A stretch of 64,000 nucleotides of DNA from Psettodes erumei (lineage: Eukaryota; Chordata; Actinopteri; Pleuronectiformes; Psettodidae): contig JAFBJZ010000854.1 in assembly GCA_016785225.1 (NCBI GenBank), forward strand, positions 372,001-436,000, written 5' to 3'. The notes beneath the pieces are model-generated. The model did not search any database and was not told where the DNA came from. It saw only the letters and a program-made list of their open reading frames with translations. Position 1 is the first letter of the stretch, and every line of letters starts with the position of its first letter. The translations under genes were made by a program, and so were the position numbers. Below are positions 63,944-64,000 of this stretch, piece after piece.

Positions 63944-64000
63944 ACACGCGTATAGACATTTTTATTTCTGTGTTTGGGTCTGTCTGAGCTTGAACAGTTC
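23788..64000 (+). CDS. p3h2: Prolyl 3-hydroxylase 2, 5' part (exons 1-4), continues past the window
   Basis: Exons are 23788-24207, 58121-58273, 59147-59336 and 63111-63242. They total 895 nt for residues 1-298 plus one base. P3H2 (leprecan-like 1) is an ER enzyme that hydroxylates proline at the 3 position, especially in basement-membrane collagens, using iron, 2-oxoglutarate and ascorbate. Residues 1-26 form a hydrophobic signal peptide. The remainder is the N-terminal TPR-like, CXXXC-containing region. All four CXXXC motifs are visible: CRLRC 71-75, CMNRC 100-104, CRALC 227-231 and CEHEC 263-267. Strong matches to human P3H2 include SEDV-DF-RR-PYNYLQ, ANPEHVEM, and ECVR-LATRPGRLSP. The dioxygenase domain and the KDEL-type retention signal lie beyond position 64000. 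Its position just after cldn1 favours P3H2 over P3H1 or P3H3. Confidence 0.9.
25736..25756. repeat. (GT)n microsatellite
   Basis: About ten GT units in p3h2 intron 1. Confidence 0.9.
26571..26604. repeat. (TG)n microsatellite
   Basis: About 17 TG units in p3h2 intron 1. Confidence 0.95.
28655..29010. repeat. Dispersed repeat, family B, copy 1
   Basis: Starts TTTAAAGGGGAAGTTTGGGA and includes CACTGCACCCAGCCAAGAAA, GCTGTAGCTTCATATTTA and GCAATCTTCTCATCTGACTC. I recall this motif series from a very common percomorph element. A second, more decayed copy lies at 49335-49575. Confidence 0.5.
32594..32895. repeat. Dispersed repeat, family C, near-complete copy
   Basis: Contains GTGGCCTTCGTCTATCGA, GGATCCAGGAATTTTTTAAA, AGTCATATCGCCATGAATGC and a 3' end TTGGCAGAGGTCTGTGCTCT. 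This ordering fits a SINE-like or LINE-tail element known in fish. A second tail-only copy lies at 57489-57533. Confidence 0.5.
33548..33600. repeat. Possible family A repeat fragment
   Basis: GGCTGCAACAAATTATTGGT resembles the AGGGCTGCAACTAACGATTA start of family A, followed by an AT-rich stretch. Confidence 0.25.
42601..42636. repeat. (GT)n microsatellite
   Basis: 18 GT units in p3h2 intron 1. They underlie the His-Thr-rich open frame on the minus strand at 42228-42779. Confidence 0.95.
45361..45397. repeat. (AC)n microsatellite
   Basis: About 18 AC units in p3h2 intron 1. Confidence 0.95.
45861..45909 (-). repeat. Family A repeat terminus, reverse copy
   Basis: GAGATTAATTGTTGATAAAA then AATCATTAGTTACAGCCT is the reverse complement of the family A start (AGGCTGTAACTAATGATTAT). 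Only the end of the element is clear. Confidence 0.4.
46323..46347. repeat. (GT)n microsatellite
   Basis: About 12 TG units in p3h2 intron 1. Confidence 0.9.
49335..49575. repeat. Dispersed repeat, family B, copy 2
   Basis: Contains ACCCCCCATAAAACCACAAT, TGTGTTACTTAGTGAACTTT and AAGACAATAAATAAGCGTAT. The block from AAAACCACAA to TGTGTTA parallels 28785-28855, showing that both are the same element. Confidence 0.5.
52037..52120 (+). repeat. Dispersed element, family A, forward start
   Basis: AGGGCAGCAACTAAGAATTA followed by TTCATTATTAATTATTGAGA and GATTATTTTCTCAGTTAACT. This is the clearest copy of the family A start in the window. Confidence 0.5.
55200..55237. repeat. (AC)n microsatellite
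   Basis: About 19 AC units in p3h2 intron 1, beside a C7 run. Confidence 0.95.
57489..57533. repeat. Family C repeat tail
   Basis: GTTCAGCCTAGGTGGAGGTC, then TGCACTGTCTAAGTGC, parallels 32852-32893 (GTTCAACCTTGGCAGAGGTC, then TGTGCTCTCAGAGTGC). Confidence 0.5.
58121..58273 (+). CDS. p3h2: p3h2 exon 2
   Basis: 51 codons, phase 0 at both ends. The acceptor is TCTCTCTCCAG and the donor CACCAA/GTAGGT. Encodes residues 141-191, with a five-Ala run (DKAAAAAHTYF; human EKAMEAAHTFF) then NPEHVEMGQNLEQY, completing a TPR-like unit, and FVDREARPHQ. Confidence 0.92.
58274..59146 (+). other. p3h2: p3h2 intron 2
   Basis: GT-AG intron of 873 nt, AT-rich, with nothing further recognised. Confidence 0.85.
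59147..59336 (+). CDS. p3h2: p3h2 exon 3 (third CXXXC motif)
   Basis: The acceptor is CCATCTGCAG and the donor ATCAG/GTAAGA. Encodes residues 192-254 plus one base. YDRGNYEAAITLFEEALVEYF is a TPR-like helix pair, followed by the CRALC motif (227-231) and APQRFEGHDHLRYRYSLHE, matching human GPQRFEEYEYLGYKAGLYE. Confidence 0.93.
60822..61180. repeat. Dispersed repeat, family E, two inverted arms around an (AC)n tract
   Basis: The left arm begins TTTTATTAGGTACAGTTTCT and continues CAATTAAATGTAAACCAACT and TTCTGCC. The right arm ends TGTTGTATTGGATTGCATTA then GATTG, whose reverse complement parallels the left arm. The intervening part has a C-rich run, an AC tract (60972-60996) and AGGGAGCACTACAATGTAGT. 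I recall both arm sequences from a common fish repeat. Confidence 0.45.
60972..60996. repeat. (AC)n microsatellite
   Basis: About 12 AC units inside the family E block. Confidence 0.9.
63111..63242 (+). CDS. p3h2: p3h2 exon 4 (fourth CXXXC motif)
   Basis: Acceptor TTTGTTGCAG and donor TCCAGG/GTATGT. Encodes residues 255-298 plus one base: DHFTQVLHCEHECVRDLAT, then RPGRLSPMENYLPLHYDYLQ and FAYFQ. This is the most conserved block of the visible P3H2 and almost identical to human VLVCQHECVRELATRPGRLS and what follows. Confidence 0.95.
63437..63458. repeat. (AC)n microsatellite
   Basis: About 11 AC units. Confidence 0.85.
63619..63648. repeat. (GT)n microsatellite, interrupted
   Basis: GT repeats with TTT interruptions. 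Confidence 0.85.
63888..63942. repeat. (TG)n microsatellite, longest in window
   Basis: About 27 uninterrupted TG units, followed by CACACGCG. Confidence 0.95.

Larger units (their letters stand above)
63243..64000 (+). other. p3h2: Start of p3h2 intron 4
   Basis: Intronic DNA running off the window, rich in CA/TG repeats (63437-63458, 63619-63648 and 63888-63942). The next coding exon is outside. Confidence 0.8.

Noticed and set aside
1..64000. CRISPR arrays, bacterial operons, phage or viral genes
   Set aside because: No spaced direct repeats, no dense same-strand ORFs, and every real coding block is spliced vertebrate sequence.

Overview
The window looks like a piece of a ray-finned fish genome, probably a percomorph. 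Coding segments are short, separated by long AT-rich introns with canonical GT-AG junctions. CA/TG microsatellites are frequent, and several dispersed repeats resemble families I remember as common in percomorph fish. No prokaryotic operon, CRISPR array, rRNA or intact mobile element was seen. Every coding block I can support belongs to one of three vertebrate genes, all on the + strand.

Layout: (1) positions 1-8720 hold the 3' part of ccdc50, an ubiquitin-binding coiled-coil adaptor. It comprises a 909-nt cassette exon (2237-3145), five downstream coding exons ending at a stop at 6298-6300, and a long 3' UTR to about 8.7 kb. Its 5' exons lie before the window. (2) 8720-17500 is intergenic DNA with repeats and no recognisable gene. 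(3) 17850-19648 is a complete four-exon claudin, best read as claudin-1 (cldn1, 203 aa), with a 3' UTR to about 20.3 kb. (4) 20.3-23.5 kb is intergenic. (5) From 23788 to the end of the window lie the first four coding exons of p3h2, a prolyl 3-hydroxylase (leprecan family). Exon 1 is separated from exon 2 by an intron of about 33.9 kb. The catalytic C-terminal half lies beyond the window. Joined exons keep an open frame at every junction: 1439 nt for ccdc50, 612 nt for cldn1 and 895 nt for p3h2.

The three proteins do not form one pathway. CCDC50 acts in ubiquitin and EGF-receptor/NF-kB signalling, claudin-1 in tight junctions, and P3H2 in collagen modification in the ER. Their proximity is shared synteny: as I recall, CLDN1 and P3H2 are tandem neighbours in human 3q28, with CCDC50 about 1 Mb away.

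I found no convincing previously undescribed system. The most interesting observations are the symmetric ccdc50 cassette exon with degenerate Tyr-Pro-Glu repeats and a long Arg/Asp/Glu tract, a shortened first extracellular loop and an unusual N-glycosylation sequon in the claudin, CA/TG tracts just upstream of the last claudin exon, and several dispersed-repeat copies. Splice sites were read by eye and family assignments are from memory. No alignment or database search was run.
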